In this document: positions 25,031 through 37,019 of the stretch, piece by piece
Layout of the letters: each line of letters opens with the position of its first letter
Position numbering within the stretch: the first letter of the stretch is position 1
Assembly (NCBI RefSeq): GCF_051020765.1
Contig: NC_134937.1
Span: 15,740,947 to 15,804,946, forward strand
Source of the DNA: Lasioglossum baleicum
Taxonomy: Eukaryota > Arthropoda > Insecta > Hymenoptera > Halictidae
Direction of reading: 5' to 3'
DNA: 64,000 bases
Notes under the pieces: model-generated
The model's database searches: none
Told to the model about the DNA's origin: nothing
The model's input: the letters and a program-made list of their open reading frames with translations, nothing else
Translations under genes and position numbers: made by a program

Positions 25031-26212
25031 TTTTTGGTAAGATTGAAATGTTAATTTAATTCTACTATCAAATATTCAGGTTTTGGGTGCGGATAAAAGA
25101 ACACATTAACTGTTGTAACTCATATTCTTTATTTTTCAATAAAAAGATTACATTATTAAAACACGCATCGTGTTGAGATGAGAAAAGGATGGGTTGATCA
25201 ATCTTCTTCTAATTGCATACACATCAAAACAGTGCTGAAACGAAAAACGTTCCAAAAAATTAATTTTTCGACTGGGTACTATTTGAAGTTTCCGAAAGGG
25301 GTTCTGCGATAAGATACATTGAAATCGCAGCAATAATCATTTGCGAAATGGTCTCAAATCTCTGATCTAATATTCCCTAGGATCCCTAACACGTTCCGCG
25401 ATAATTACCCGAGAAGTTTTCCCATAATCGTTCGCGCGGCAGATAAATAGGCGCAGACGTAGCCGCGAAGCTGAGAACTCAGCTTGTTGTAACAAAATGC
25501 ACGTATATTCTGGGGAAAAGTGGCGGAGCCTAACGCGTTCTACAAACAGGCCTCCGTTATCTTGGAGGGGTTCGGTATTCTACCATGGGATGGTGCACGT
25601 AAAATGGTAGGGGGAGAGACCGTCAGCAGGAAGGGCGAAAGTTCTCTTAGCACTCTTATGCGGCTGGGATAGGTTAAAACCGCAGGGTACGCGATAATAG
25701 TCAGCGATACGTCCGCCGGGATAGGCGGTGTGTTCTGCCAGCCATTCAGAACGAATACTCCCTTGCGAGTACGTCTTAGACATCCAAAAGACTGTGTAGA
25801 TACTTCTACGGACAGATTCCAGTTGTACGCCGTTTACAATGTTGCTGAACGTACTGGTTGTTATCCAAAATGATTTCTTGGGCTCTCGATACATTTTACA
25901 TAAGTTGCTATTTAATAGAATATTCTTTCAGCCAGTAATGACCATTTTATCATCTCATTTTGAAAGGGGTTGTTTCATGAATTCTTCTCAAAGTAACGTC
26001 TTACGTTAAATTTTTTGTGATTAGTTTACCTATCTTATTCGTCATACAGAACAATTTGTTATACAATTTTAGTTACTTCTTTTTTTGATTCTATCCCACA
26101 ATAAATTAATGTTTAAAATCGTATGTTGCTGCTGTGGACGATTCGAAATCTCAGGGTGAACTAAAACAAAAAAATCAAGACAATTCTGAATCAATATGGT
26201 TGTCGTTACCAC
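25031..26212. other. No recognised gene; one unassigned minus-strand frame
   Basis: A 104-codon minus-strand frame at 25580-25894 contains an RIADYYRVPCGFNLSQPHKS stretch and KR, in moderately GC-rich DNA. It has neither a signal peptide nor a domain I know. I cannot support it as a gene. The rest is AT-rich. Confidence 0.4.
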
Positions 26213-26692
26213 CAGTGTTGGGCAATAAATACATTTATTTAAATAAATATTTATTTAAATAACAAATTATTTATTATTTGAACAAGTCTAAATGAATTAT
26301 TTAAAATAATGAAGTTAATTGTTATTTACAAATAGAATTTCAATTATTATTTGTATTGACAAATCATAAATTAAATTGTATTTTATGTAGGCAGCTAGAC
26401 CCTTCGGACGGTCCCGACAACTGGCGGTATACCTGAAAAGGTTGCTATAGCAGACAAAAAACGCGCACGTGTGTTCATTGTATATACAAAATACAAGCAA
26501 TAAGAGAAGACCAAAAACTATTTATTTGATTGCCACCTTAATTCAAATAATAAATAATCTTTTGTTTGCAAATACGAAAAAATAATTTATTTAAATAAGA
26601 AGGTTAGTTATCATTTGCAATTGAAATCACACGTTTATGTATTATTTATTTAATTATTTATTATTTAAAATAAAATTTGCCCCCAACACTAG
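26213..26692. mobile_element. hAT-like MITE, copy 1 of a pair (about 480 bp)
   Basis: It starts CAGTGTTGGGCAATAAATAC and ends with the inverted TTTGCCCCCAACACT. Imperfect 8-bp flanks are GTTACCAC on the left (26205-26212) and TTTACCAC at about 26694-26701 on the right. Most of the element is (ATTTATTTAAATA)-type AT-rich sequence in both orientations. The central part CGGTATACCTGAAAAGGTTG, followed by CTATAGCA, is GC-richer and is shared with the copy at 31209. It has no coding capacity of its own. Confidence 0.8.
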
Positions 26693-26949
26693 TTTTACCA
26701 CCTATACCAAAAGAAATAATTTATAGCCTTCCTGAATGTGGTCTATTTGAGAACACACCACTATTACTATACATTACCACTATTCCTACACCTACTATAG
26801 TGACTCACTGTTTAATCTAATCTTTAAGCTACCAACTATTAAAATATTCATTCATATTTTCTCAAATTTTTTAAATGAAGGTGTATGAAAGTATCAATAT
26901 ATAATTTTTGTACCAATGTCGTTTTTATCCCACGGTTGCTAAGCGACTA

Positions 26950-27725
26950 AAATCGATTACTCTGATGTGACCAAGTTGAACAAACGTGTTATCGAGCCTT
27001 CCTCGTTGGGAACGTCTGTGTTACGTCCGAGAGAAGCACGCCGGCACGCACAAAGAAAAAATGAGCGCACCCGAGGCAGGAATTCGCGCCAAAAATGTTT
27101 CATGGAATCTCGCCTGTGTACCCTTGTTTCATCCGCTCGGATGTTAGCGAGAGTACACAGACAGGTATCGGAGATATCGTTTAACGATACCGGGACGATA
27201 GGATCGCGAATCGATAGAGAACTCGCGTCGAAACCCCTGTCACCGTTGCGAGACTGGCTCGTAACCGAGGAACCGTCCATCCATAGGCTGCGTATCTTCA
27301 AAAGCGTGATTTCCAGGGAATCAGAGAAATGCACCGGAGGCCCGGGCCGACAGCTCCGGTAACGGGATGAAAAACACGCGAGCTCGTTCACGGGGAAAAA
27401 AAGAGAGCGTGTGTCGTCGACGAGCACCGATGAGAAATATGGATAACGGAAAAGCCACCGCGTTACGGTTCTATTAATCTCGCGGTACGAGCGACGCCCT
27501 CGCTGCGCCGGGACGCAAAGAGCTCGCTAATTTTTGGGATTACCGCGACGCACACAACAGGTTGGTCTTAAAGCGCTGGGAACGGTTCCTGAGAGGCAGC
27601 TTCATAAAACGGCCGCGAATATGCTGAAACCGAGATTCATTACTTGCCCCGCTGTGTTTACTCGGTGCCGTACTTTCCAATCTCTGTGTTTTCTTGTTCA
27701 CGTTTCCCGGGGATTTAATGGATAA
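26950..27725. other. GC-rich island with opposing open frames
   Basis: A 131-codon plus frame (26967-27362) and a 156-codon minus frame (26957-27427) overlap almost completely. Neither has a recognisable domain, so at most one could be real and probably neither is. A short palindromic stretch GATATCGTTTAACGATACC lies near 27173. Confidence 0.4.
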
Positions 27726-27839
27726 GCGTTAGGCAAGAGGTTCATCAATGGCGCTCGGTGAATTTGTCAAAAATTCGTTAAGATATTCGTGGTGTGTAAG
27801 TTGCTCATAGAGCATCTTGAGTCCTATCTAAAAAAATAT

Positions 27840-28440
27840 TTTTATCTAAAAAATTAGACGGTATGACAGCCAATGGAGTACTTAATAATATCGTTGGCGT
27901 AAGGATTCGTTATAATTGTTATACGACAAGAATTAATAATAAAATTTACTCGATATAAAAATTCTTCAAAATATTTATGTCAAAGTTACTGTCAATCTCG
28001 AGTCCAATCAGCTATTTTCATTTAAAAAATTAGGCGCCGTGATAGCAAATGGAGTACTTAATAACATCGTTGGCAAAAGGAATAGTTATGAATGTTAAAC
28101 GGCAAGGAATAATAAAATAATATTTACCCAATGTATATAAAAGTTCTCCGAAATGGTCTTGCATTAATAGTTGCTCTGAATCTTCAGTTCTATTGGTGAT
28201 TTTTATTGAAAAATTAGATGGTGAAACAGCAAGATGAATACTTCATAACGTCGTTGGTAAAAAAAGATTAACATAAATCGTCAACTGAAAAACATGATAA
28301 AAGTAAAATTTATCCAATGTAAAAATTCGTTGGAAGAATTCGTCCTATCAGCTACTTCGATTTAAAAAAATAGATGGTATGACACAGCCAAAGGAGTACT
28401 TAATAAAGTCGAGGGATTGTTAGAAATATTGAACGGTAAG
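27840..28440. repeat. Decayed tandem array, four units of about 156-184 bp
   Basis: Each unit has AAAATTAGACGGTATGACAG, then CCAATGGAGTACTTAATAA, then a CGTTGG-AAA stretch, a CGACAAGAATAAT-like stretch, and TTTA-C-A-TATAAAAATTC. The TAGACGG-type marker falls at 27855, 28031, 28215 and 28371. Units are diverged and carry small gaps, so the array is old and no longer homogenised. Confidence 0.75.
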
Positions 28441-28599
28441 AAAAATACTCCCGATTCAGCAATATCGAAATCTCTGGCCCCCAACGAATCGTAATTATCT
28501 CACAAACTATATTAGAAGTATGACGGTCCACGGGGAACGGAAACTAATAAATTGCACGAACTCGAAACGATTAAGTAATTATCTCACAAAGCGATTCAT

Positions 28600-29160
28600 T
28601 GCGGTCCATGAATAGTCATGTACCGATGCAGATACGGGTTCCTTTGTTTTCTCTCTTTTTCGCGAAGAAAGAGTGATCATTTGGATGCATCGATGGGCCG
28701 GATAATAACGATCGCGGCACGTTCCACCGCGATCATGCAAGAGAAACAGCCAGGACTTATCGGGAATATCGCTTATCGATACTTTTTTAATGCCACGGAC
28801 GCGGTAGCGCAGCAGGAACGGGATAATACTTGAAGATCGGCGAATGACGGGTTAAAGGGACGAAGCGGGTTTTCGCCCCAGCTGTTTCTAATCGGCCAGA
28901 GAATAACGCTGCACCGCTGAATGCAAGCATTGCCTAGCCTCCTTAGAGAGAACGTCGAACAAAAACACGACATCGTGGTTCCTCGTTCGCTGGTTCTTTG
29001 AGAATGCTCCTATCGGAACCAAGGCGGAACCGTTCAATCACTAACGTAACGTAATCGAAGCCAGCCAGTGCCAGCTACGTCGTTTATTCACGAAATGAAA
29101 CCTTTCTTCCGGCGTTCTTTACATTCTCGCGAGGAAGGTAAATCAGAAATTGGAATTACA
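28600..29160. other. GC-rich island without a recognised gene
   Basis: Short overlapping frames on both strands, none with a domain. Repeated CGATCG/CGAT motifs occur between 28690 and 28840. Possible regulatory DNA; inference only. Confidence 0.35.
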
Positions 29161-29274
29161 CCTGCGAAAATCGAGAGGAATAACAGCGAGGAGCAAAATT
29201 GAACTGATGAAATCATTCTTTCAAAAAGTTTCAGAAAGTCATTATTTGTGTGCATTTATTAACCCTTAAGTGAT

Positions 29275-29460
29275 TTACTCAGATTACCGATTATAAACAA
29301 ATATGCGTTTAAATATGATTACATTATGAAGGGAAATAAATTTTCAAAAATATAAAATTTATTTTGGAATACAATATAATGTACATTCTAATTATGTCCC
29401 TCGGGTCTCGATTATCCATCGGGCCTTACTTTATCCGGGCTGTTTGTCTGTATCATACTT
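29275..29460. mobile_element. Internal part of a pogo-like MITE (copy 2)
   Basis: The segment from GATTATAAACAAATATGCG through ATTTATTTTGG to GATTATCCATCGGGCCTTAC, TTTATCCGGGCTGTTTGTC matches the interior of the complete copy at 36093-36303. The terminal repeats are degraded, with only ACTCAGATTACC left where the other copy has CTCGATTAACC. It lies between a TTAACCCTTAAGTG motif (29259) and the TTAA-type MITE at 29532. Confidence 0.65.
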
Positions 29461-29531
29461 TAAATTTCAGAAGTATCGTTTATAAAACATTTTTATCAAT
29501 TTTCTCAGATACCTTTCAGTATATAATTTCA

Positions 29532-29699
29532 CCCTTAGAAGTCGTGGGGTGACTCAGAGTCACCACTAAAATTGTTGTACCATTACATTATTAAATATGT
29601 TGGTATCTAATAAGATGAAACAAATCATATACAGTGAAATTATTCTAGGTCGGAAGAAATGTGTAACTTTCGAGTTAATACAGCTCCGATTGCAGAGGG
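29532..29699 (-). mobile_element. TTAA-type (piggyBac-like) MITE, inverted copy
   Basis: Read on the minus strand this is the same family as 59248-59454: CCCTCTGCAATCGGAG at one end, TTTCTTCCGACCTAG inside, TTAGATACCAA, GGTGACTCTGAGTCACCCC, and CTAAGGG at the other end. It is flanked by TTAA at 29700-29703 and TTCA at 29528-29531 (one change from TTAA). It is about 40 bp shorter than the other copy because of internal gaps. Confidence 0.75.
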
Positions 29700-29703
29700 T
29701 TAA

Positions 29704-31208
29704 GACTAAATAGTACAGTAGCAAAAATTAGTGTAGAGAAATTTTTAAAGAATTTTTTTTAAAGAATTCCAAAAATCTCCAAGCACATAATTTACATTTA
29801 TTTTAGCTTGGGAAGAGATTCATATTCTAATTTTGTTACATTTAGTGTGAATAAATAATGGCACATAAATAATGAAACAAATGGTTTCATGGGTTCAATT
29901 TTGCTCTTCACTATATTTCCTACTGAATTAAAGGAACTAATATATCATCAGATTAGTACACTATGTTATACAATAATTGTTTGTTCACATTTATATGGAA
30001 TTCAAGATAGAACAAAAGCTAGAAACTCTAACTGGTCAGTATCAGGGGGGAAATAATCTAATTAGAACAAGACAGATACAAGAGACTTTAATTGAACCTA
30101 GCCAGAGCCCATAAACTACAATTAAGTCAGCCTTGGTCCAAGATACTGGATTCAGATAAACCCAAAAACGTTTCCAGCTCCAGGATTAGAATTAGTCTAA
30201 CCATGCAGTCAAAAGTATTCATAAATCCACGTAGAAACATTCAAAAACAGAATTATATGATCCTAAACTGAAGCTCTTAATCTAGAGACACTTTAGTCTC
30301 TGAAATTCATGTTTGAATTATCATCAGACATGTGTCCCGAGATTTCCAGTTTGAGAAGTTTAAGGGTAGGATCTGTGGTTCAAAGATCCTTACACACGGA
30401 GTTTCAGATCTCCAATTTCAGAAGTCCAGAGCTAGAATTTGGAAGTCCGAGTTCGTCAGACACCAATCTTTGGATCTAGCATTCTCGATATTTGATCTAT
30501 CTATGTAAGTATAGGTGCACTCCTCCAATAATATTGGAAACAAAAACTTCTGAAGCCTTGAATTTTGTAACAGAATCAGCAAGCTGTTCTAAATTTCTCA
30601 AATTTTATGATAGAGTCCATCAAGTATGGATCTTTGCAATTGAACTTAGGGTTCTAACCTGAATCCGTGGGTGTGCCATCTTCAGACCTTGCTCCAGGAA
30701 ACCTCAAATTTCAGACAGAAAATAAAACTGCCCAAAGCCGACTTTTTCAACCATAAATAGTCTAGATTCGTATCTCTCATTCCCATGTTATCTCGATTCA
30801 ATTCTGTCGGTCCACAGTTGATCCACTTCGAGTCTGCCAGCCACCCGGTTACGTAATTCGAGTCTCTGTGTCGCGAGTTGGTTTGATCGTGGTCTCTTGT
30901 TTCTGGGTTATCCATAATTAGGATGATCAAATAATCCAGCTCATAGATAATCCGGTATGCCCCGGAATTCGTAATCGCAAGAACCGAGGCAACACCGTAG
31001 TTTCCGAACGCTACCTTCCCAGCTATAGAGCTTGGCCACTGGCGCACACAGGCTGAATCCTCAATTTTCATTTATTACCATCAGCACTTATGCAAAATCA
31101 AAATTCTCTGCATCGATTGCGAGAGGCGAGAGACCAGAACATATTTATTATTGTATTTCCTTTAGTCCTGTGGTCCGAAGTCTCTTTTATTTCAGGACTT
31201 GCTTCAAC
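29704..31208. other. AT-rich DNA with simple-word repetition, no recognised gene
   Basis: Between about 30290 and 30490 short words such as AGATCTCCAATTTCAGAAGTC recur with variation, and between 30750 and 30930 words such as TTCGAGTCTCTG and CGATT recur. A 129-codon minus frame (30682-31071) covers this low-complexity sequence and shows no domain. A MITE-end-like TTATGCAAAATCAAAATTCTC lies near 31089. Confidence 0.4.
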
Positions 31209-31667
31209 CAGTGTTGGGCAATAAATAAATTTATTTAAATAAATATTTGAATAGCGAGTTATTTATTATTTGAGCAAGTCTAAATGAATTATTTAAAATA
31301 ATACAGTTAATTGTTATTTACAAATATAATTTCAATTATTATTTGTATTGACAAATAATAAATTAAGGTGCATTTTTTTATAGGCAGTAGACCCTTCGGA
31401 CGGGCCCGACCACTGGCGGTATACCTGAAAAGGTTGCTATAGCACACAAAAAACGCGCACGTGCTCATTGTACATACAAAATACAAGAAATAAGAGAAGA
31501 CCAAAAATGATTTATTTGATTTCCACCTCAATCCAAACAATAAATAATCTTTTATTTGCAAATAAGAAATAATAATTTGTTTAAATAAAAAGTGTAGTTA
31601 TTATTTGCAATTAAAATCACACGTTTATTTATTATTAATTATTTAAAATAAAATTTGCCCAACACTG
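31209..31667. mobile_element. hAT-like MITE, copy 2 of a pair (459 bp)
   Basis: It starts CAGTGTTGGGCAATAAATAA and ends TTGCCCAACACTG. Flanking 8-bp repeats are GCTTCAAC (31201-31208) and GCGTCAAC (31668-31675), seven of eight identical. The interior matches copy 1 at 26213 nearly end to end, including the GGTATACCTGAAAAGGTTGC block. The pair lies 5 kb apart and inserted independently. Confidence 0.88.
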
Positions 31668-31950
31668 GCGTCAACATCATATAATTTAATTATATGCCAA
31701 AGGTAGCTTTGCTAGTGCAGAACAACTGAGAAATTATTTTCCATAAATCTGCTTCATTTTAGTAACTTGGAAATAATAGAACAGAATTTATAAGTTCTCC
31801 TCTGTGTTTTTAATGTTTTATATTCTACTTGCTCATTTTTGTCACAAATGCATCCAATCTGAATTCCCTATTACTCAAATATGTCTCACATTTGATTCAT
31901 AGTTTATTAAATTGTTTAATATAACTTTACTCGTGGTAACAAGATAAGTA

Positions 31951-32147
31951 GACAGCGGATTTTATGTATTTATAACAAAACTGAGTAGGTGTAATTCGAC
32001 ACAGTGAAAACATTATAAGAATTTAAAGACACTGTTATATTATTTTCGACCTATTAATCATATTAAGAAAGAAAATAAATTTCTATTTCATTCCAGTTGG
32101 TTGCAAATCAGGTAGAAAATTTTTATTTTGCATAATGATCAGCTGTC
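31951..32147. mobile_element. Complete TA-type MITE (GACTGCGG family), 197 bp
   Basis: Starts GACAGCGGATTTTATGTATT and ends TTTGCATAATGATCAGCTGTC, with TA at 31949-31950 and 32148-32149. Read inverted, its right part GATTTGCAACCAACTGG-ATGAAAT matches the left part of the 16234 copy, so the two lie in opposite orientation. No coding capacity. Confidence 0.8.
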
Positions 32148-32399
32148 TAATGATAAGTTACCTCAAAAAGTAATAGAACAGAATGGAAAATATATTACTG
32201 ACTAAATCTACGTAATCTTAATTTTATCTTTGAATTGTCATTTGAAAATCCTACGAACCCTCGTTGTAACCCAATATTTTCAAAAGATACTTTTAAAAAA
32301 TACAATTTAAATTATTCCAAATTATTAAAATTAACTTTAAATTATTTTAAATATTCGCGATTTTTTGTTCCATCTACACGAGACCGCACCTAAAAAAAA

Positions 32400-33150
32400 A
32401 AAAAACAGCCGATATAGAGGCAAAATTAATTATTGTAGACGACGAAGAATTATTACGCTCACGTTGGGATTCGGAGTCGAGAGCTCGCGGCTCGAATTAA
32501 ATTGATCCGCACTCGATACACGGCCGTTATCGCGCTGGCGTATCTCGCGAAATAATGCAAAGCGCGGTTGTTTTTACAACGGCGGAGTGCGCGTTTAATG
32601 CGAGACGGTGGGGGCCGTTCGCGTTTTCCATCGGTTATTCATAATAGCGGTGTTTTCCGCGTCCACCAGGAGAACCGCACTCGCAGAGGAGATAAATAAC
32701 AGGCGCGTGTACACGTCGGACCCCGATCCCCGATGCGTATTCAGTCCGACTCCGTTGAAATTTTCATAGACTTCATAAATGTGATTAAATATTTTACGCC
32801 GGTCTGGGCCGCGTGCAAACCAGTTTTCATGATCTATGTGCTCGTGCTTCGACCCTGGTTCTTGCGACGTATCGACGCACGAACCTGTTCGGAACCGGTA
32901 AGCGGCGCCTCGGCTGCACGAGCTGAAACACAGCTCGTCAGGTTCGTTAAACGATAGCCTGAATATGTCACAACGTTTCCATTCGATCGCCCTGCACGAG
33001 CGTCGCGTGTGTACACGGGAACACGTCCAGTCCGCCGGCCGTCACACGGAGTTACGGAATTTTCACCTGTAACAGTCATTATGTCCATTAAGCTAATGCG
33101 CTTTCCGGAATTGTCCTAGTCGAGAACAATCGCGCGTCTCTGTGGCAGAA
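32400..33150. other. GC-rich island
   Basis: Opens after a 12-A tract near 32393. Short frames on both strands (up to 84 codons) lack domains. Late in the island ATGTCCATTAAGCTAATGCG near 33080 has homeodomain-like TAAT cores. Possibly regulatory; inference. Confidence 0.35.
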
Positions 33151-33949
33151 AATTGAGAAACGTCACGTTTTCATGTAGGAGATTATCCTCGAAAGTTGAC
33201 AACGTTGTATTGGAAGAAAGTTTAACAATACGTATGATGTCGTAGTTGTCGTCGCTGTTCAGTCTCTGGTTGGGCTGTTTGTAATTATAATATTCGTAAC
33301 GTCATTCTATTAACTAGAATTTTATGCATTTATATCGACAATAAGGAAGGACACGCGTCTCATCTTATGTTTTATCTTATTAAAGATAAAAATTCGTATG
33401 GCCAAAATTAGTTTCTGGTTTGAACAGATTCATCTTAAACATGTAATCTGTAATAACGTCGTACAATGTTGAACATCATCTACCACAAGATGTGATAAAA
33501 AATGTTCATTTAAAAACTGTCAGTGTCAAGACAGAAAACAGAAAAAGTAGCCGCTACAAATACAGAAAAATTATAAGTTGATTTAAAAATATGGTAACAG
33601 TATTTCTATAAATAATATACACTGATCCTATTCGTTTCCTTATGCTACTCAATTATAGTCGGTTTTTCAAGGAGAGGCATCCTCGTTTTTACATTATCAA
33701 TGTGACATTACAAGTATCAAATATCACACAAGTGATCCAGCGATGACAGTGGTAGATCAAATTATTAGAGCCACAGTATAAAGAATAGCTATGAATGAAT
33801 AATGTGTATTTGCAATTTACAAACATCAATCAATACCTTATAAAAAAAAAAATAATAAAGATTCAGTACAGATGGTCTGTCATTTAGAAATTGAAATGTT
33901 ACAATGTAATCTCTTCAACTTATTTAAGTAACTCTAAGAGTTTAATCAT

Positions 33950-34030
33950 TAGACTGAGGATTTTATACGTTTATAATAAAAATGTTTGAAGATTAGAAGA
34001 ATTTGAAAGAACTGTTGTATTTTTTACAGC
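33950..34030. mobile_element. Fragment of TA-type MITE (GACTGCGG family)
   Basis: TTAGACTGAGGATTTTATAC followed by GTTTATAATAAAAATG matches the family end as in 31951 and 43583. The continuation ATTAGAAGAATTTGAAAGAACTG resembles the interior of the 31951 copy. The opposite end is not recognisable. Confidence 0.5.
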
Positions 34031-34149
34031 ACAATATTTGTTTCTTTATCCTTCAATTAATGCAAGCAAAATCTACTTGGCATAAAGATGAAACCGTGAA
34101 CGAAGATGATAGTAAACGTAGTCTCAGTAAAATAGACATACTCTGAGTA

Positions 34150-34775
34150 AACATGTTCTGAAACACTAGCAAGGTCGTAGCTCGATAACCGCAGGCCGCT
34201 CGCCTCGAAGAACGCGAATGGCAAACCGGCGTCGCGTCGGGGGCTCAACCACGAGCGACCGGAAGAGGATGTCTCGTTTGAGATAGGGTCCTCGAGGAAA
34301 TCGTCTTACGTCAAGCCAGGACGCCGGTGCGCTAAGTAAGACCGGCGAATAAAGAGGGCGACGCGAGCCTCGGATGAGGAAAAATAATTTTATGCCGGGT
34401 TGTTCGCGGGCCAAGTTTTCCAGGGCAATTCCAGCCCCGGCGCGGATCCACGAAAGAAGCTTTCGTGGAACGTCCGCGTCTAACGAGGGGCTTTCGTCTC
34501 CCCGACGTAGATTTATTAGATACCTTCTGGCTGGCGAATTCGTTGACGGTAGGAACGTCAGCGAGAAAACAAGATCCACAGAGCGGAGAGCATGGGCGGC
34601 TTTGTGGCCCGTGCACGGCCCACATACACACTGCATGCCGGAAGTTACGAGCATAGACTTAATGGAAACCCAATTATTTTTTCGAATCGCAAAACTGTCG
34701 AAACGAACCTGAATGATTGCGACTGGATTGCACTGTGTGGACTCAATTAGGGTGCTGATTGCGTTCAACATATTC
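34150..34775. other. GC-rich island; long opposing open frames of doubtful reality
   Basis: A 201-codon minus frame (34166-34771), a 99-codon minus frame and a 112-codon plus frame overlap. None has a signal peptide, domain or conserved motif that I know. A compact hairpin CCACGAAAG/CTTTCGTGG lies at about 34447-34467. With a low stop frequency such lengths can arise by chance. Confidence 0.35.
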
Positions 34776-35399
34776 TTAGAGTACTAATGTTAACACAATT
34801 TCTTCAGATGTGAGTCATTTTAATTTTCTGTTTTATTATTTTTGTATTGTTAACCTTCTATCTTCACACACGATATTTTTATTATTACGAAACTAGAATA
34901 AAGAGATCGAAATCTTCAACTAGGCTGTGGACTGTGGTTTCGACTAACATATTTTTCCATGCGGTCAATCTTTTAGAAGACATTCGAGAAAAACGATTTT
35001 ATGAGCTAAAACTTTGCACAGATTTTTTAATTAATCGAAACAATCCTGGGGGTGCCGTGAAAGAAATTCAAAAGTCTGTGCAAACACAACCAATTAAGCG
35101 GTATTTATTAAGGCAAGTACCGATTGAAACTCGTTCTGAAAATAACAAGAGCCAGATATCAAGGTTCTCTTTAATACAAATGAAACAAAGCAGAACAACA
35201 TAGTGAAAGGAGAGAATAGACTAAAGGCGTACAATAACTTCTGCTTTCTTATTGGATTGTTCGTGAACTCCAGAAATAAAAACGATAACAAGAAGGAAAC
35301 GAGCGATTTGCTAACCCAGTTTCTTCCACTCTGCGCAAACTTTCAAAATAAAAATAACGAAGTAACAAGGGACAATATTTAGGTGTGACATTCTACTGG

Positions 35400-36040
35400 C
35401 AACGAATTCTAGTGCTGGGCAGCCCTAAACTTGGCAAGGCAGAGGTAGCACGCTGATGGTAGTAGCGACGCATGTGGAAGAAGACGCGGCAAACCGAACA
35501 GCGCAGGATGCAGAGCCTTATCGCGATGATATAGTTCGTAGCAGGGAGGAAAATTGTGCACGTACATGCAAAACGACGCCAGGTTAACCGAACAATGTAA
35601 CGAGTCTCCGTTTCTATTCCCGTTGCACGCCTCCCACGTCGACAATGCCGACAGCGTGAAACGCGTGCTACGTATCTGCGACTTCATTAGCCGTTCGGCA
35701 TGGCGATGCGACGCCCTCCCCCTCTCACTCTATCCCTCTCCCTCTGTGTATATCGCGTGCCGACGCGTTGAACACCTAACGAGCATGAACCGACGCATTG
35801 TTCGCCGGCAATGCTTCGATCTTTAATTCGACAGTTTGCCAGGAACTGTTCAGAATGTGTTGCGTCGTTGTCGACGCTGTCTGCTCGACCGCGAAACCGT
35901 TTGATTCTGTAGATTCGGGCTATTTGCGATTCATGAGCTTGAATCTGTGCTCGTTGTCGCCGAGCCTGGACTCCGAAGGAGCTCTGATTGACACAACTTC
36001 CATAATAATAGTGCTCACGGGCTCACGCTTCATCTAATTT
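35400..36040. other. GC-rich island
   Basis: Frames of 79-92 codons on both strands have no recognisable domain. A pyrimidine-rich CCCTCCCCCTCTCACTCTAT stretch lies near 35713-35745. It may be a promoter or enhancer; I cannot tell. Confidence 0.35.
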
Positions 36041-36092
36041 TACACGATCGTTCGATGTCACAGATACAGCAACGTCTCGATATGTGGGAATA

Positions 36093-36303
36093 CAGTAGGA
36101 CCTCGATTAACCGGATCACGATTATAAACAAATATGCGATTATATATGATTATATTAAGGTAAATAAATTTTCAAAAGTGAAAAATTTATTTTGGGATAT
36201 AACGTACGTTTTAATTACTTCCTCGGGTCTTGATTATCCATCGGGCCTTGATTTATCCGGGCTGTTTGTCTCCCGATCAAGCCGGTTAATCGAGGTCCTA
36301 CTG
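36093..36303. mobile_element. Complete pogo/Tigger-like MITE, 211 bp
   Basis: Starts CAGTAGGACCTCGATTAACC and ends GGTTAATCGAGGTCCTACTG, an inverted repeat of 22 bp or more, with TA on both sides (36091-36092 and 36304-36305). CAGTA...CTCGATTAACCGG ends and TA duplication are typical of pogo/Tigger-type elements. The interior is non-coding and matches the fragment at 29275-29460. Confidence 0.85.
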
Positions 36304-36495
36304 TACTGCGGATTGCTAAACTTTACAATTGCCAGACTCGAAGATTGTTCGACTTCGTTACGTTTACGAATCGAAATAGATACTTACGCAAACGTATTTC
36401 TGTGAAGGTCTGTAATAAAATACAATAAAAATCAATCAGAACAAAATTGTACCCCCAAAAATCCTTTTCAGTACTGACGATGATTTCTGTAACTT

Positions 36496-36699
36496 GTGGT
36501 GGACATACATAGATATAAAGCTTCTGTAGATTGTTTAAAGAAAATTAAACCAGTAAAAATTCAATTTACGGATCTCATAGACCCAACCTATGAAATAGAG
36601 GGCAATTCCTTTGGGGCCCAACGTGTTCTTGCTGCTTTAAGATTGAAAATCTTGTTGGTTTCGGTCAGCTGGTCAGTTCTACGGTACTCGTTCAGTTAA
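36496..36699 (+). other. Unrecognised protein-like reading frame, possible gene fragment
   Basis: The frame has no ATG; it opens just after a stop and reads ...VDCLKKIKPVKIQFTDLIDP then TYEIEGNSFGAQRVLAALRL before losing quality. Its balanced composition in DNA that is not GC-rich is more protein-like than its neighbours. There is no good donor at the end, and other frames close quickly. It could be a fragment of a retrocopy or transposon. I cannot name a family. Confidence 0.2.
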
Positions 36700-37019
36700 A
36701 AGCGTAACGGCGGATGTCACACAAAGGTGTAACGGAAGGTATTATCTTGAGGTAGAAGGGGGGACAGTTCTTAGGTCATAGAGCGGTGTAACGGATAAAT
36801 ATCGATAAATAGCGTTCCGTAAATCGACGAGATGCCCGAACGTATCATCCCTGATTTTCAATCTCCCCATTTCTTGAATCCTCGCGACGACTGTGCATTT
36901 TACTTCAGAACTTGCTACAAAATTATATAATTCATTACAATTGTTTTGAAGTTCTATACAATTGTGGCATTATTGAAGAACATAATGGGAACCAACAAAA
37001 TACGGAACTGTTCGTAGAA

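Noticed and set aside
26957..27427. 156-codon minus and 131-codon plus frames
   Set aside because: They occupy the same DNA on opposite strands and neither shows family features.
29364..29552. Frame with similarity to one at 36055-36405
   Set aside because: The shared part is the interior of a pogo-like MITE, not a conserved protein.
26315..31561. Two similar minus frames (61 and 84 codons) sharing CAFFVCYSNLFRYTAS
   Set aside because: The similarity exists because both lie in copies of the same non-coding hAT-like MITE.
34166..34771. 201-codon minus-strand open frame
   Set aside because: It overlaps two other frames and lacks any domain. In a GC-rich island a frame this long is not surprising.
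34847..35203. 118-codon frame in AT-rich DNA
   Set aside because: Longer than usual for this composition, but with no motif, no leader and no good splice signal. Considered chance.
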